The notes under the pieces are model-generated. The model saw only the letters and a program-made list of their open reading frames with translations, ran no database searches and was not told where the DNA came from. Shown piece after piece: positions 8,022 to 17,328 of a stretch of 56,967 bases of DNA. Origin of the DNA: Saprospiraceae bacterium. Lineage in GTDB: Bacteria > Bacteroidota > Bacteroidia > Chitinophagales > Saprospiraceae. The stretch is from NCBI GenBank assembly GCA_020848995.1, contig JADLHA010000020.1, positions 1 to 56,967 of the forward strand, in the 5' to 3' direction. The translations under genes were made by a program, and so were the position numbers. How positions within the stretch are numbered: the first letter of the stretch is position 1; the number at the start of each line of letters is the position of its first letter.

Positions 8022-9479
8022 ATGAAATCCACTGTTTCCCCACTGAATCCCAGCAACTGGACTCTCCGTCTGCGGTCAGGCCAAAGGTGCTTCCGGCAAC
8101 TCATGGTTGGACTGGTAATCACCTGTATGTGCATTTGTTCGGGCATCGCTCAGCCTTCTGATGATGAAGCGTTTACCGTCAAACAACTCTTTGAAGAAGC
8201 TCTCGACCATCAAGTCGCTTACCGATGGCTTCACCACCTGTCGGAATCCATCGGCGGACGCATTGCAGGGTCTCCTCAGAGCCTTGCTGCTGTGGAATTT
8301 GTTGCCCAGGTGCTCGATACCCTTGGTACAGATACCGTCATCCGCCAGCCTTGCACCGTGCGATATTGGCACCGGGGCGCTCATGAAGAGGCTCGCATCG
8401 TCAACCATCCGGTTTTAGGTTCGGTCGACCTGCGGTGCCTGGCACTGGGTGGCAGCGGGAGTACAGGTCCCGATGGTCTTGCTGCCGAGGTGGTTGAGTT
8501 TCACTCCCTGGATGAATTGAGGGAGGCCGGGACGCGAATCAAAGGAAAGATCGCCTTTTTCAACCGGGCTTTCGACAACCGCCAATTGCGCACCTTTCAC
8601 GCTTATGGCGGGGCAGTAGATCAGCGCGTCTTTGGACCGGAACTGGCTGCAAAGATGGGAGCAGTAGCCTGCGTCGTGCGCAGCATGACGGGGCGGCTCG
8701 ACGACTGGCCCCATACAGGCGTCTGTATTTTTGGCGATTCCGTGCGTCCCATCCCGGCGGTAGCCCTTTCTACGCGAGATGCCGACAGACTGAGTACCTG
8801 TCTGCGGCAGGCACCAACGCGGCTCTACCTCAAAACCCACTGCGAGGATCGAGGCCCTCAACAGAGCTACAGCGTCATCGGTGAGATCCGAGGGTCTGCG
8901 TTCCCGGACGAAATCATCCTCGTAGGTGGCCACCTGGACTCATGGGATGTTGGCGGTGGTGCGCATGACGACGGCGCTGGGTGCGTGCACAGCATGGAGG
9001 TGCTTTACCTGCTCAGGCGCATGAACTACAAGCCCCGGAGAACCATTCGCTGCGTACTTTTTCAAAACGAAGAAAACGGGCTGGCCGGAGGCCGGGCTTA
9101 TGCGGAGGCTTCCAACGCAAAGGGCGAGTTCCATCTGGCGGCAATCGAGTCAGACGCCGGGGGCTTCACGCCCCAGGGATTTGGATTCGACGGTAGCCCT
9201 GGCCTGGTGGCAGAGCTCCGTAAGGCACTTCCCCGTTGGGAAGAGCTACTGGGTCCCTACAACATCGATTTTTCTACCGGCGGCGGCGGCGCCGACATCG
9301 GTCCGTTGAAAAGTCAGGGTGGACTGCTGTTTGGTCTTCGGCCGGACAGCCAGCGCTACTTCGATTACCACCATACCGCCCAGGACCGCATCGACGCCGT
9401 ACATCCCCGCGAACTTGCGCTCGGATCTGCTGCTATGGCAGCCCTGGTCTATTTGCTGGATCGGCATGATTTCAACTGA
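8022..9479 (+). CDS. M28 family metallopeptidase, carboxypeptidase Q-like
   Basis: An N-terminal hydrophobic segment ending ICSGIAQ precedes an M28 zinc-peptidase domain with an inserted PA-like domain. The metal ligands are visible in order: H and D in GGHLDSWDVGGGAHDDGAG, the catalytic/metal glutamates in FQNEENGLAGG, D in AIESDAGG and H in DYHHTAQDRID. The product is exported and should release N-terminal residues or hydrolyse dipeptides. Start choice is uncertain: an ATG at 8022 leaves a long n-region and one at 8103 gives a very short signal peptide; the frame from 7875 looks non-coding before 8022. It overlaps hpt by 14 bases. Confidence 0.85.
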   Translation: MKSTVSPLNPSNWTLRLRSGQRCFRQLMVGLVITCMCICSGIAQPSDDEAFTVKQLFEEALDHQVAYRWLHHLSESIGGRIAGSPQSLAAVEFVAQVLDTLGTDTVIRQPCTVRYWHRGAHEEARIVNHPVLGSVDLRCLALGGSGSTGPDGLAAEVVEFHSLDELREAGTRIKGKIAFFNRAFDNRQLRTFHAYGGAVDQRVFGPELAAKMGAVACVVRSMTGRLDDWPHTGVCIFGDSVRPIPAVALSTRDADRLSTCLRQAPTRLYLKTHCEDRGPQQSYSVIGEIRGSAFPDEIILVGGHLDSWDVGGGAHDDGAGCVHSMEVLYLLRRMNYKPRRTIRCVLFQNEENGLAGGRAYAEASNAKGEFHLAAIESDAGGFTPQGFGFDGSPGLVAELRKALPRWEELLGPYNIDFSTGGGGADIGPLKSQGGLLFGLRPDSQRYFDYHHTAQDRIDAVHPRELALGSAAMAALVYLLDRHDFN

Positions 9480-10032
9480 GCGCGTTCAGCTCGGAGGGCT
9501 TGCGTTTGAACTTTTCCTTGAGGCCCGTGCAATCGAAAAATGCATAGAAGCGCTTGCTTTCGGGATCAATGCGCATTATGGGGAGGAGCAGGTCAGTCTG
9601 GTGGTTGTACTCGACGGCGCTGGATGTTTTTTTCAACACCTGCATCCAAAGCTCCGTTTTCCATGGAAGTCCTTCCCCGTCCGCATCAAGACTTACGATG
9701 GGCTGCATGCCAGTCAGGCAGCCCGGGTAAATTGGTTGGACGAATTGAACGACCCTTTGGCTCCGGTACTCATTCTCGAGGACATCGTGGAAACGGGAAA
9801 AACCCTCGATGCCCTGTGCCAGGACCTCCGCTCCCGTGGCATGAATGACTTGCGAATTGCAAGCCTGCTCTGGAAACCATCCTGCACCACGGCCCCCGTC
9901 GTTCCGGATTTTGTGGGTAAGGAGATTGGCCCCGAATTCGTCGTCGGATTCGGTATGGATTATTGCGGGGATGGCCGCACCCTGGCCTCCATTTACCGAC
10001 TGCCAAATGCTGGACTTGAAAAATCCCCTTAA
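9466..10032 (+). CDS. hpt: Hypoxanthine phosphoribosyltransferase
   Basis: The 188-residue protein has the PRPP-binding signature VLILEDIVETGKTLDAL, with the acidic ED pair, and an N-terminal substrate-hood region as in HPRT. A C-terminal FVVGFGMDYCGDGRTL matches the family end that contacts the purine. It salvages hypoxanthine or guanine to IMP or GMP in the cytoplasm. The start is the ATG at 9466, inside the last codons of the peptidase gene, so translation may be coupled. A longer frame upstream is only the shadow of that peptidase. Confidence 0.9.
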   Translation: MISTERVQLGGLAFELFLEARAIEKCIEALAFGINAHYGEEQVSLVVVLDGAGCFFQHLHPKLRFPWKSFPVRIKTYDGLHASQAARVNWLDELNDPLAPVLILEDIVETGKTLDALCQDLRSRGMNDLRIASLLWKPSCTTAPVVPDFVGKEIGPEFVVGFGMDYCGDGRTLASIYRLPNAGLEKSP

Positions 10033-10082
10033 AAAATCCCCCGCGAAGGGGAAAATGGCTAATTTTGCCTGCCTTTTTCGAC

Positions 10083-10153
10083 TGACCCATGGTGTAACGG
10101 TAGCACTACAGATTTTGGTTCTGTCTGTTAAGGTTCGAATCCTTATGGGTCAA
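10083..10153 (+). tRNA. tRNA-Gln (anticodon TTG)
   Basis: The acceptor stem TGACCCA / TGGGTCA is perfect, with discriminator A. A D-arm with GGTGTAACGGTAGCAC follows. The anticodon stem ACAGA/TCTGT encloses the loop TTTTGGT with anticodon TTG, and the T-arm AAGG-TTCGAAT-CCTT is standard. The CCA end is not encoded. It sits 50 bases after hpt and has its own terminator. Confidence 0.95.
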
Positions 10154-10159
10154 CAACCG

Positions 10160-10186
10160 GCTCCGCCCACGCGGGGCTTTTTTTTT
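10160..10186 (+). terminator. Intrinsic terminator after tRNA-Gln
   Basis: A 7-bp stem, GCTCCGC / GCGGGGC, with one G-T pair and loop CCAC is followed by nine T. It should end the tRNA transcript and possibly read-through from hpt. Confidence 0.85.
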
Positions 10187-10259
10187 TGCCGGGAGGCAGG
10201 GTCGCCAATTCAATGTCCTCTGATAAACCCTTCCTTTTGTGGAAACTCGTTGCGGAGCA

Positions 10260-11165
10260 TCATCCCGGAGTTTTCGGACGAGCCGGATTGCCGAGGTAGA
10301 CACCCGGCTCTTCCAGGCTGCGCGCAACCACGGCACCCAGTCCGACGGTGACGCCGCTGGCAATGTGCAGGCCATCGCGAAAACACGCCGCAGGCGCAAT
10401 CCAGCAGTCATTCCCGAATTCCGTACTACCGGCAACTGTCGTCCCGGCGGTGATCATGCAGTTCGTTCCCGTCCGGACATTGTGCGCAATGTGTACCAGG
10501 TTATCCAGCTTGGTTCCCTGACCCAGGACCGTATCTCCCAGCGTTCCGCGATCGACGCAGCAGTTCGCCCCAATCTCCACGTCGTCTCCGAGGATGACCC
10601 CGCCGAGATGGGGAAATCGGATATTCCGCCCGTCGAAGAGGCGCACATAGCCAAACCCGTCTGAGCCAATCGTCGTATGGTTTTTGATGACCACCCTGTC
10701 GCCTACTTGAACGCCGTCGTGCAGTACGCAATGGCTGAGAATGGTTGCATCGTTTCCAATGCGACACTTGCCAATGACGGCATAGGCACCTATGTGTACA
10801 TGGGAACCCATGGAGGCCTCAGGATGCACGATGGCCGTGGGATGGACACCCGGTTCCGGCCGCTTCAGGAATAACTTGTGCAGGATCGCTGCAAAACTCA
10901 CCCTTGGCTGTTCAGTTGCAACCACCACTTGCCCCGGCCGCTCGCGGTAATGGTCTAACACCGCCGAATGCGCAATGACGACGGAGGCACCAACCTTCAG
11001 GACAAAGGCGGGATTCTTCGACCGTGATTCCGACATCCAACTGATGCATCCCTCGCTGGCTTCATCAATGTTCTTCGCTGTGTGGAATGTACCCTTGCTT
11101 CCCCGGATTTCGTATGGCCCCTGAATGCAATCCAAAATGTCTTCCAGATGGTAAATGCGTTTCAT
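10260..11165 (-). CDS. lpxD: UDP-3-O-acylglucosamine N-acyltransferase (canonical LpxD copy)
   Basis: From the ATG at 11165 the protein has 301 residues: an N-terminal domain (about 1-100) and a hexapeptide-repeat beta-helix (about 105-290). The LpxD hallmarks are all present: GSDGFGY (168-174), DRGTLGDT near 205 and [10 protein letters not shown] with catalytic His228. It adds the N-linked 3-hydroxyacyl chain in the third step of lipid A synthesis. The open frame continues 46 codons upstream, but that part has no family similarity by eye. It is monocistronic and separate from any other lpx gene here. The paralogue at 2944-3888 is less canonical. Confidence 0.85.
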   Translation of the reverse strand: MKRIYHLEDILDCIQGPYEIRGSKGTFHTAKNIDEASEGCISWMSESRSKNPAFVLKVGASVVIAHSAVLDHYRERPGQVVVATEQPRVSFAAILHKLFLKRPEPGVHPTAIVHPEASMGSHVHIGAYAVIGKCRIGNDATILSHCVLHDGVQVGDRVVIKNHTTIGSDGFGYVRLFDGRNIRFPHLGGVILGDDVEIGANCCVDRGTLGDTVLGQGTKLDNLVHIAHNVRTGTNCMITAGTTVAGSTEFGNDCWIAPAACFRDGLHIASGVTVGLGAVVARSLEEPGVYLGNPARPKTPG

Positions 11166-11311
11166 AAAGGCAACTTTGTCGCAGAATATACTGAACGGAC
11201 TGTTGTCCGCCACCGCAAGGTAAATCATTTTGCATCTACGTGCAGCCCTTTGACCCGCCGCAAGCGTGATGGCGAACCGGCGCTGATGGCTTGGCAATGG
11301 CATTTTACAGC

Positions 11312-12274
11312 TCAGTCCTTTGCCGCAATCCCGGAACTGCCGTTCCCGGATTGACCGTTGTTCTGCAGGGGCGAATTGCTTTTGTAAAGTACGCGTCCGG
11401 AAGGCACGACCTTGCGCGATTCGCGCAGGTGGCTTTCCTGGTCGTCAAAGAAGATGTGGGCACCGAAGGCCTTTAGCACCTTATCTTTCGACAAGCCTCC
11501 CATAAAATAGGCTTCGTCGACGTAAACACCCCAGTGGCGCAGGGTCTTGATGACCCGCATGTGGCTGGGAGCGTTTCTCGCGGTGACGATGGCAATGCGC
11601 AGGGGGGAACGCTCGATCGACATGGGAAGGAATTCCTGGATTTTCGACAGCTTCCGGATAAGGTCGGCAAAAGGGCCGTCGTCGAGGGGGACGTCTTCGT
11701 TGGTCTCTTCGTGCTGGTGAAAGGCTTCAATGCCCTTTTCTTTAAAGATCTGCTCGGAGGATTCAGAAAATACAACGGCATCCGCATCAAATGCAAATTT
11801 CACCCGGTTCTTTTCTGGCAGGTAGCCCTCAGGGGGATCGAAGATCACCGCTGCCGCACAGGACGTATGGTCGATCACCCACTGGACGTCGCGTTCGTCG
11901 CGCGACAGGAACAGGTCGACGTCGTAAGCATCAATGAATGGAGCGAGGTCCTCACCGCCCGAAAAGGCCCACCGCGTGATGGGCAGGCCGTAATGGCGGA
12001 TTGAACGCAGCACGCGTACCCCCGTTTCCGGACTGTTCCTCGACATCACCACCACCTCAATGATCTGCTTCGATGCCTGCTCGTTGAGTTGTAACAGACT
12101 CTGCACCAGCGGGAATGCCGTTCCCGGAGCAAGCATTTCTCCTTCATGCTCGAGCTGGTACCTGCGAAATCCTTCAACCCCTTCGCGGTCGAAGATGGCA
12201 TTTTCCCCTTCGAGGTCGAACAGAGCCCGGGAAGAAACGCCAATAACCAATATTTCGGAGAGATCCAGTCCCAT
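11312..12274 (-). CDS. 5'-nucleotidase (cN-I-like family)
   Basis: The 320-residue protein starts [20 protein letters not shown], the conserved opening of the bacterial 5'-nucleotidase family related to cytosolic cN-I, and has a HAD-like fold. Further motifs are [28 protein letters not shown] with the nucleophile-type DxD, and [13 protein letters not shown]. It should dephosphorylate nucleoside monophosphates in the cytoplasm. The start at 12274 matches the conserved N-terminus; 20 extra codons upstream are probably not translated. It is 146 bases upstream of lpxD on the same strand. Substrate preference cannot be told from sequence. Confidence 0.8.
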   Translation of the reverse strand: MGLDLSEILVIGVSSRALFDLEGENAIFDREGVEGFRRYQLEHEGEMLAPGTAFPLVQSLLQLNEQASKQIIEVVVMSRNSPETGVRVLRSIRHYGLPITRWAFSGGEDLAPFIDAYDVDLFLSRDERDVQWVIDHTSCAAAVIFDPPEGYLPEKNRVKFAFDADAVVFSESSEQIFKEKGIEAFHQHEETNEDVPLDDGPFADLIRKLSKIQEFLPMSIERSPLRIAIVTARNAPSHMRVIKTLRHWGVYVDEAYFMGGLSKDKVLKAFGAHIFFDDQESHLRESRKVVPSGRVLYKSNSPLQNNGQSGNGSSGIAAKD

Positions 12275-12513
12275 TTCCACAGTTTCAACATACGCCTCGC
12301 AATCACCGGAAATACACCGGAACCTCGGAGGCAAGGGGCTAAATTACGCAAAGCTCTATGCGCTCCGGACGATTTTTTACCCGCGTTCTTAAAGCATTTT
12401 GCAAAAACTGCAGGCCCCTTCAAAGTATTTCAATCGATGGAGGCGCATGAAAGTCCGGGAAGAAAAGCACCGCTGTTGCCAAATGGACTGCAAGGCTAAC
12501 ATGAGTATATCTA

Positions 12514-12525
12514 ACAAAAGTTAGC
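12514..12525. repeat. Dispersed palindrome, degenerate copy 2
   Basis: ACAAAAGTTAGC inside CTAACAAAAGTTAG. An extra GCTAAC lies at 12495-12500. It sits upstream of the promoter-like elements of the next gene. Confidence 0.5.
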
Positions 12526-12534
12526 TTGTCTTCA

Positions 12535-12566
12535 TTTGAATTTACCCATAAAACAGCCTAAATTCG
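12535..12566 (+). promoter_or_regulatory. Candidate Bacteroidota-type promoter
   Basis: TTTG at 12535-12538 is separated by 20 bases from TAAATTCG at 12559-12566, against the consensus TTTG-N19-21-TAnnTTTG with one mismatch in the -7 element. It would start transcription about 30 bases before the ATG at 12603. The remaining intergenic bases (12275-12602) hold only the degenerate palindrome. Confidence 0.4.
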
Positions 12567-12602
12567 GGCAGCGGAACCCCTTACAAGTGTCCTCTATTGA
12601 TT

Positions 12603-14855
12603 ATGGTAGAATTGATAAAATTCCTGTTTTCTATCCTTGCCATGCACTTCTTAAGTGCACCATTTCATGGGCTAAAGGCCCAATGCAATCCGCCAATGGG
12701 TGAAGTTTGTGAAGAATCAGGGTTTTTTTGTTCCCTTGATGAGTTGAATGGGTATGCCTGTAATAACCCAAGTACCGTACCAAGTCCTTGTCAGCCGCTA
12801 TGTAGCCAGGGTGGGGTCGGTCATAATACCAGTTGGTGGGGTTTCGTTACGCAGGGTGGTGACATTACCATTACATTGAATGTAGGCGCTTGCGATGTTG
12901 GCCAGGGACTGCAGTACGGAATTTGGGGAGATTGTCATTGCGGAGAAGATGTAGCCTGCTCAACATTTCCATGTATTCCTCCCAATGGCTTTCGGGAGAT
13001 CAAAGCCAATCTGATCCCGTGCAAAACCTATTACCTTTGGATCGATGGTTGCAGTACAGATGTTTGTGATTTTACGCTACACACCAGCTGTGGAACCCTC
13101 CCATCATTGGGCAGCATAGGATACATTAATAATTTGCCGGGCGCAATCATAGATCCGGTCTGCATTGGAGCATGCAATGTCAAATTTTTCGTGGATCCTC
13201 AACCTGGTGGATGCCTGCCTACTTATGTGTGGACGTTGGATGGCGACGAAGTAGCTGGAAATGGAGAAGAAGTTTACCTCGATTTTCCGGTGGAAGGGAA
13301 TTTTAAACTTTGTGTTACAGCTTACCTTGGCAAACCGGGATCCGGATCAATTTGTTCTCAGACAGCCCCGAGGTGCGCCACCGTTAAAGTTAAAAATATA
13401 TCCGAAAGGGTCGGGGCACCACGAGCATTATGTTGGGAACAGGTTCATCCAAATGGTTATAATTGGCATACGCAGCTGATTCGTACCTCGGGAACATACC
13501 GTGAGCGCATCACCGATCCAAATTGCTGTAACTTTGATTCAGTGGTCTATTTTAAAGTGCTGGAAAGGCCAAAGCCTCCGGATGTATATCACATTCGTTG
13601 CGACAAAGAACCCTATATTGATCCGCTAGGAAATGCGTGGGATGGCTGCAGAAATAAATTTGAGATCACTCTCCCAAATTCTACCGATCCCTATCGGTGC
13701 GACAGTGCGATCTTGCTAACAGCTGCTTATGTGGATATTTCTGCAAATTTTCAATCGGAAATCGTCTACGATACCCTGGTCTATCATCCCAACATCCGGA
13801 TAGATCATCCTTGCAATGTCGGTGAAGTCTATTATTTTTCCTATCAATGGAAACTTAAGTCGGATTCTACAGGGTTTGTACTTTCGGCCGATGAACATTT
13901 TATGCCACAAACATCCGGGGATTATATCCTGGATGCGCAGGTAACTTGCGTTTTAGGAACGGATACTGCGATCTGCGTTCGCCGGTTTGAAGAGCACTTC
14001 ATAGAGCTTGAAGAGGCGAAGGCACCCACGTTGCTGTTGAACAAATACGTTTGTCCCAATGATACTTTCTGGGCAAATGCCGTTCCCTGGGGTGGAGACT
14101 TTTCAGGCCAATTCAATTGGCAGGTATCCGGTGGTCAAATAATTTCCAATCCGGACTCCTCTTCCGTGCAGATCGTATGGAATTTAGCACCGGGCACGGA
14201 TGGAAAGGTGGAATTCTATTACAGACTCGACAGCATCAATAGCAAAACCTCAGTTTGCCCAATTTATACGATCTCACCACAGGCGGCGGGAAAGAACTTT
14301 GCAGTTTTTGGCAAACTGGCTACGCTGACTTCCCGGTCGAAATTGCCAGGTGTTTGGTCAGCGGTGATTGCCCCGTTTCCAGTTCTGATCAATGATCCGC
14401 AAAGTGCCGTAACTCCGGTACATGTTGGAGGCTTTGGGACCTATTGCTTCGAATGGCATGCGCCGTTGAAGCATTGCGCGGAAAGAGATACCGTTTGCAT
14501 AACGTTTAGGAAAATCACTACATACGATCCTAAGGAGGGACCCAAAATCGAAATAGACGATTCGCTTTCAAGAGCGTGGAGCTCGCGCAATGTCAACAAA
14601 AATGATGAATCCATTAAGCTTCTGTTCTATAATAGGGATTATGCCACGTTTGAAATTCAAAGGGAACTCTTGACTGATGCCAGAATGGATATTTTCGATA
14701 TTCAGGGAAGGCTTCTGAATTCAATGGAGATGGGTGAACAAAGTTTGCCCGGTAATATAAATGTTCCCTTGCCAAAGTTCGCAGGGGTTTGCTATATCCG
14801 ATGGACCATAAACGAAGAGCAGTTTATTTTTAAAATATTCAGGCTCCCCGAATAA
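12603..14855 (+). CDS. Cysteine-rich secreted protein with type IX-like C-terminal tail
   Basis: The family is not recognised. The 750-residue protein has a signal peptide (VELIKFLFSILAMHFLSAPF, cleaved near LKAQ) and more than 30 cysteines, mostly in the first 420 residues, suggesting many disulfides. The middle holds repeated Ig/PKD-like beta strands (FVDPQPGGCLPTYVWTLDGD). The last 75 residues resemble a type IX sorting domain, with MDIFDIQGRLLNSMEMGEQS followed by CYIRWTINEEQFIFKIF, so export and cell-surface attachment through the SprA-containing translocon is likely. The ATG at 12603 is preferred over TTG at 12597. Its AT-rich codon use differs from its neighbours. Confidence 0.75.
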   Translation: MVELIKFLFSILAMHFLSAPFHGLKAQCNPPMGEVCEESGFFCSLDELNGYACNNPSTVPSPCQPLCSQGGVGHNTSWWGFVTQGGDITITLNVGACDVGQGLQYGIWGDCHCGEDVACSTFPCIPPNGFREIKANLIPCKTYYLWIDGCSTDVCDFTLHTSCGTLPSLGSIGYINNLPGAIIDPVCIGACNVKFFVDPQPGGCLPTYVWTLDGDEVAGNGEEVYLDFPVEGNFKLCVTAYLGKPGSGSICSQTAPRCATVKVKNISERVGAPRALCWEQVHPNGYNWHTQLIRTSGTYRERITDPNCCNFDSVVYFKVLERPKPPDVYHIRCDKEPYIDPLGNAWDGCRNKFEITLPNSTDPYRCDSAILLTAAYVDISANFQSEIVYDTLVYHPNIRIDHPCNVGEVYYFSYQWKLKSDSTGFVLSADEHFMPQTSGDYILDAQVTCVLGTDTAICVRRFEEHFIELEEAKAPTLLLNKYVCPNDTFWANAVPWGGDFSGQFNWQVSGGQIISNPDSSSVQIVWNLAPGTDGKVEFYYRLDSINSKTSVCPIYTISPQAAGKNFAVFGKLATLTSRSKLPGVWSAVIAPFPVLINDPQSAVTPVHVGGFGTYCFEWHAPLKHCAERDTVCITFRKITTYDPKEGPKIEIDDSLSRAWSSRNVNKNDESIKLLFYNRDYATFEIQRELLTDARMDIFDIQGRLLNSMEMGEQSLPGNINVPLPKFAGVCYIRWTINEEQFIFKIFRLPE

Positions 14856-15701
14856 GTTCATTTTGATGCCTCCATGAATGGGGATACTGCTCTTTGCTCT
14901 GTGTTGATGCCAGCAAAAATGCAACTTTCTCTCACATTGCCGGGAATTGGCGTCATGACCCCGCACATTCTCTCTGAAACCAGTGGCAAGGGCCTTCACT
15001 GCGAAAGCCCCGGATCTACAAAATCGAAATGGCGTTCTTGCCTGCAATTGGACCTCGACACGCCTCCCTTTGTGGCTACCCTAATGTAACCACGGGAGTT
15101 TTTCAGAAGATCGGTGACCTGTGGATGTACCATTCCGTCGAGGGCAGTAAATGTGCGTGCCTCGGGCTCTTGAGCCGGAGAGGTGGTTGCAGAGACGGCA
15201 GGAAGCGCCAGGGAACTGAACATCCCGTAAAGGGCCATTTGGGCAATGGCCTGAACCAGGTTAAGGAATAGGCCTTTAACAGATGTTGAGCGGGAGGGCG
15301 GGCCGCAATTTAGTCAATGCGCATGAGCCGCCTTGCCATGCGCCATTTCCCATGAAAATGCGGCCCGGTCAGACTCCCGCAACCTATCTCAAATCAAAAA
15401 ACAGTTGGTCTTTGTCGCCATCGGCATGGCATAGAAGGTACACGGCTTGGTCGCCAGCAGTCTCAGAAAAAGTAAAACCGGGCGAAAATTGCAAAATCCG
15501 GTTAATGCTGTGGTCCGGTACTCCAATGCCAGACGGGCTTTTTTGGGGATCTTGTTGAGCGTAATGCCAAAATAACCCTGTTTCTCAGGATATTATAAAA
15601 TATTTTGCAAAAAAAATTCGCCCGGGAGGCTTTGGCTTCGCATGGAGGACTTACCTTTGTGCCCGCTTCTAAAAAAGCCTTACCATTAAAATCGCTGTTC
15701 A
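14856..15701. other. 846-base gap before rplM
   Basis: No complete gene is convincing. A minus-strand frame at 14996-15238 could encode a short exported peptide (MALYGMFSSLALPAVSATT), but it lacks a second supporting feature. A degraded gene remnant lies at 15384-15584 (separate entry). The last 110 bases before rplM are AT-rich and should hold its promoter and leader; no standard ribosomal-protein leader was recognised. Confidence 0.5.
15384..15584 (-). pseudogene. Possible degraded gene, C-terminal remnant
   Basis: A minus-strand frame of 66 codons without any ATG ends in protein-like text, including INRILQFSPGFTF and SETAGDQAVYLLCHADGDKD, before a TAG at 15386-15384. In the next frame the upstream half also looks coding (KQGYFGITLNKIPKKARLAL). 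Two good half-frames joined by a shift suggest a frameshifted remnant. The family is not recognised, and both frames could be chance. Confidence 0.3.
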
Positions 15702-16145
15702 GTGAATACCACGAGTTTCAAGACGACATACGCCAAAAACCCTGCGAAAGGCAGGAAATGGCATATCATCGACGCAGAAGGTCAGGTTGTTGGCCGTCTT
15801 GCGTCCCGTGTAGCCCACCTGCTGATGGGTAAGCACAAGCCGAGTTTTGCGCCCCACATGGATTGCGGAGACCACGTCATCGTGGTCAATGCAGGAAAGG
15901 TCCGATTCACGGGTAAGAAAATGGACGACAAGGTCTACCTCACCTACAGTGGATATCCCGGCGGACAAAAATCCGCAACGCCAAGGCAGGTCCTCGCCAA
16001 ACACCCTACCCGTGTCGTGGAGGGTGCTGTACGCCGCATGCTGCCCAAAAGCCGGCTTGGGGACGCTATGTACAGGAAGCTCTTTGTTTACGAAGGTCCG
16101 GTGCACCCCCACCAGGCACAGAAACCCGAATCATTTACAATCTAA
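15702..16145 (+). CDS. rplM: 50S ribosomal protein L13
   Basis: The 147-residue protein shows the L13 signature throughout: WHIIDAEGQVVGRLASRVA, then LLMGKHKPSFAPHMDCGDHV, VVNAGKVRFTGKKMDDKVY and PHQAQKPE near the end. It binds 23S rRNA early in large-subunit assembly. No ATG precedes the conserved start, so a GTG at 15702 is the best initiation codon. It leads the cluster rplM-rpsI-rpsB-tsf-pyrH, an order common in Bacteroidota, with 3 bases to rpsI. Confidence 0.97.
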   Translation: MNTTSFKTTYAKNPAKGRKWHIIDAEGQVVGRLASRVAHLLMGKHKPSFAPHMDCGDHVIVVNAGKVRFTGKKMDDKVYLTYSGYPGGQKSATPRQVLAKHPTRVVEGAVRRMLPKSRLGDAMYRKLFVYEGPVHPHQAQKPESFTI

Positions 16146-16148
16146 GCA

Positions 16149-16553
16149 ATGATGGAAAAAGAATTGATCAATGCAATAGGCAGGAGGAAGGCCGCAGTGG
16201 CCCGGGTGTACCTGTCGCGCGCCACGGCCGCAGCGACGGAGGTCACCATCAACTCCCGGCCGCTGGCAGAATATTTTCCCGTCCGGGACATCGCCCAGAA
16301 GGTGATGGAGCCGGTTCAGACCGTAGGAGGGGAACAGGCCTTCAAGATCACGGCCACCGTATGCGGTGGCGGCCTCAAAGGGCAGGCAGAAGCCTTGCGC
16401 ATGGCGATCGCCCGCGCTTTGTGTAAGGTCGATCCCGAGATGAGGCCCCCGCTCAAGCAGCGCAGGCTGCTGACCCGCGATGCCCGAGAAGTCGAGCGCA
16501 AAAAGTTTGGCCTTCGCAAAGCCCGCAAGAGCACCCAGTTCAGTAAACGTTAA
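16149..16553 (+). CDS. rpsI: 30S ribosomal protein S9
   Basis: The 134-residue protein carries NAIGRRKAAVARVYL near the start and the basic C-terminal tail RDAREVERKKFGLRKARKST ending in QFSKR, which reaches the P-site tRNA. Two ATG codons (16149 and 16152) are tandem; the first is used here. It follows rplM by 3 bases and precedes rpsB by 20. Confidence 0.97.
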   Translation: MMEKELINAIGRRKAAVARVYLSRATAAATEVTINSRPLAEYFPVRDIAQKVMEPVQTVGGEQAFKITATVCGGGLKGQAEALRMAIARALCKVDPEMRPPLKQRRLLTRDAREVERKKFGLRKARKSTQFSKR

Positions 16554-16573
16554 TCCGAAAAGCAATTCCCACC

Positions 16574-17293
16574 ATGGAAAGACCCAGCTACCAGCAATTA
16601 TTGGAAGCCAACGTCCATTTCGGCCACCTGCGCAGGAAGTGGAATCCCAAAATGCGACAGTATATTTTCAAAGAGCATAAGGGCGTCCACCTCATCGACC
16701 TCAACCGCACCGGCGAGTGCCTCGATCGCGCCGCACAGGCTATGAAGCAAATCGCCAAGTCGGGAAAGAAGATCATGTTTGTCGCCACCAAGAAACAGGC
16801 TCGCGAAATCGTTGCAGAAGCTGCACAGAGCGTAGGCATGCCTTATGTTACCGAACGCTGGCTCGGCGGCATGATGACCAACTTTTCTACGATACGCCGC
16901 TCCGTCAAAAAGATGAACAACATCGAGCGCATGCTTGCAGATGGCAACCTCACGACCATCACAAAAAAGGAACGCCTGACCCTGAGCCGCGAAAAAGATA
17001 AAATGGAGCGCGTGCTCGGCGGGGTTGCAAGCCTCAACCGGCTGCCCTCCGCTGTTTTCATCGTCGATATTCTCAACGAACACCTGGCAGTGGCTGAGGC
17101 CTCCAACCTCGGCATCCGCACGTTTGCCATGGTCGATACCAACAGCAATCCAAACCTGGTGGATTTTCCCATTCCTGCCAACGACGACTCCTCCAAATCC
17201 ATCGCCCTGATCACCCGCTATATGGTTCAGGCCATTCGCGAAGGCCTGGAAGAGCGCTCAGCGGAGGTGCGTGAAGAACCCGCTGCAGGATAA
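16574..17293 (+). CDS. rpsB: 30S ribosomal protein S2
   Basis: The 239-residue protein has the S2 hallmarks LLEANVHFGHLRRKWNPKM, IIDLNRT-like HLIDLNRTGECLD, YVTERWLGGMMTNFSTI and the C-terminal VDTNSNPNLVDFPIPANDD. It binds the 30S body with S1. The tsf gene follows after 35 bases, the usual rpsB-tsf pair. The gap between them contains a copy of the dispersed palindrome. Confidence 0.97.
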   Translation: MERPSYQQLLEANVHFGHLRRKWNPKMRQYIFKEHKGVHLIDLNRTGECLDRAAQAMKQIAKSGKKIMFVATKKQAREIVAEAAQSVGMPYVTERWLGGMMTNFSTIRRSVKKMNNIERMLADGNLTTITKKERLTLSREKDKMERVLGGVASLNRLPSAVFIVDILNEHLAVAEASNLGIRTFAMVDTNSNPNLVDFPIPANDDSSKSIALITRYMVQAIREGLEERSAEVREEPAAG

Positions 17294-17297
17294 GCTA

Positions 17298-17309
17298 ACG
17301 AACGTTTGT
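17298..17309. repeat. Dispersed palindrome, copy 3
   Basis: ACGAACGTTTGT within GCTAACGAACGTTTGTAC, a perfect 12-bp palindrome except for one pair. It occupies the short rpsB-tsf gap, 20 bases before the tsf start. Confidence 0.75.
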
Positions 17310-17328
17310 ACACAGTAAATACAGAGAT

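Noticed and set aside
15283-15558. A 91-codon plus-strand ORF
   Set aside because: Low-complexity Trp/Pro/Ser text without features, opposite the more convincing minus-strand remnant.
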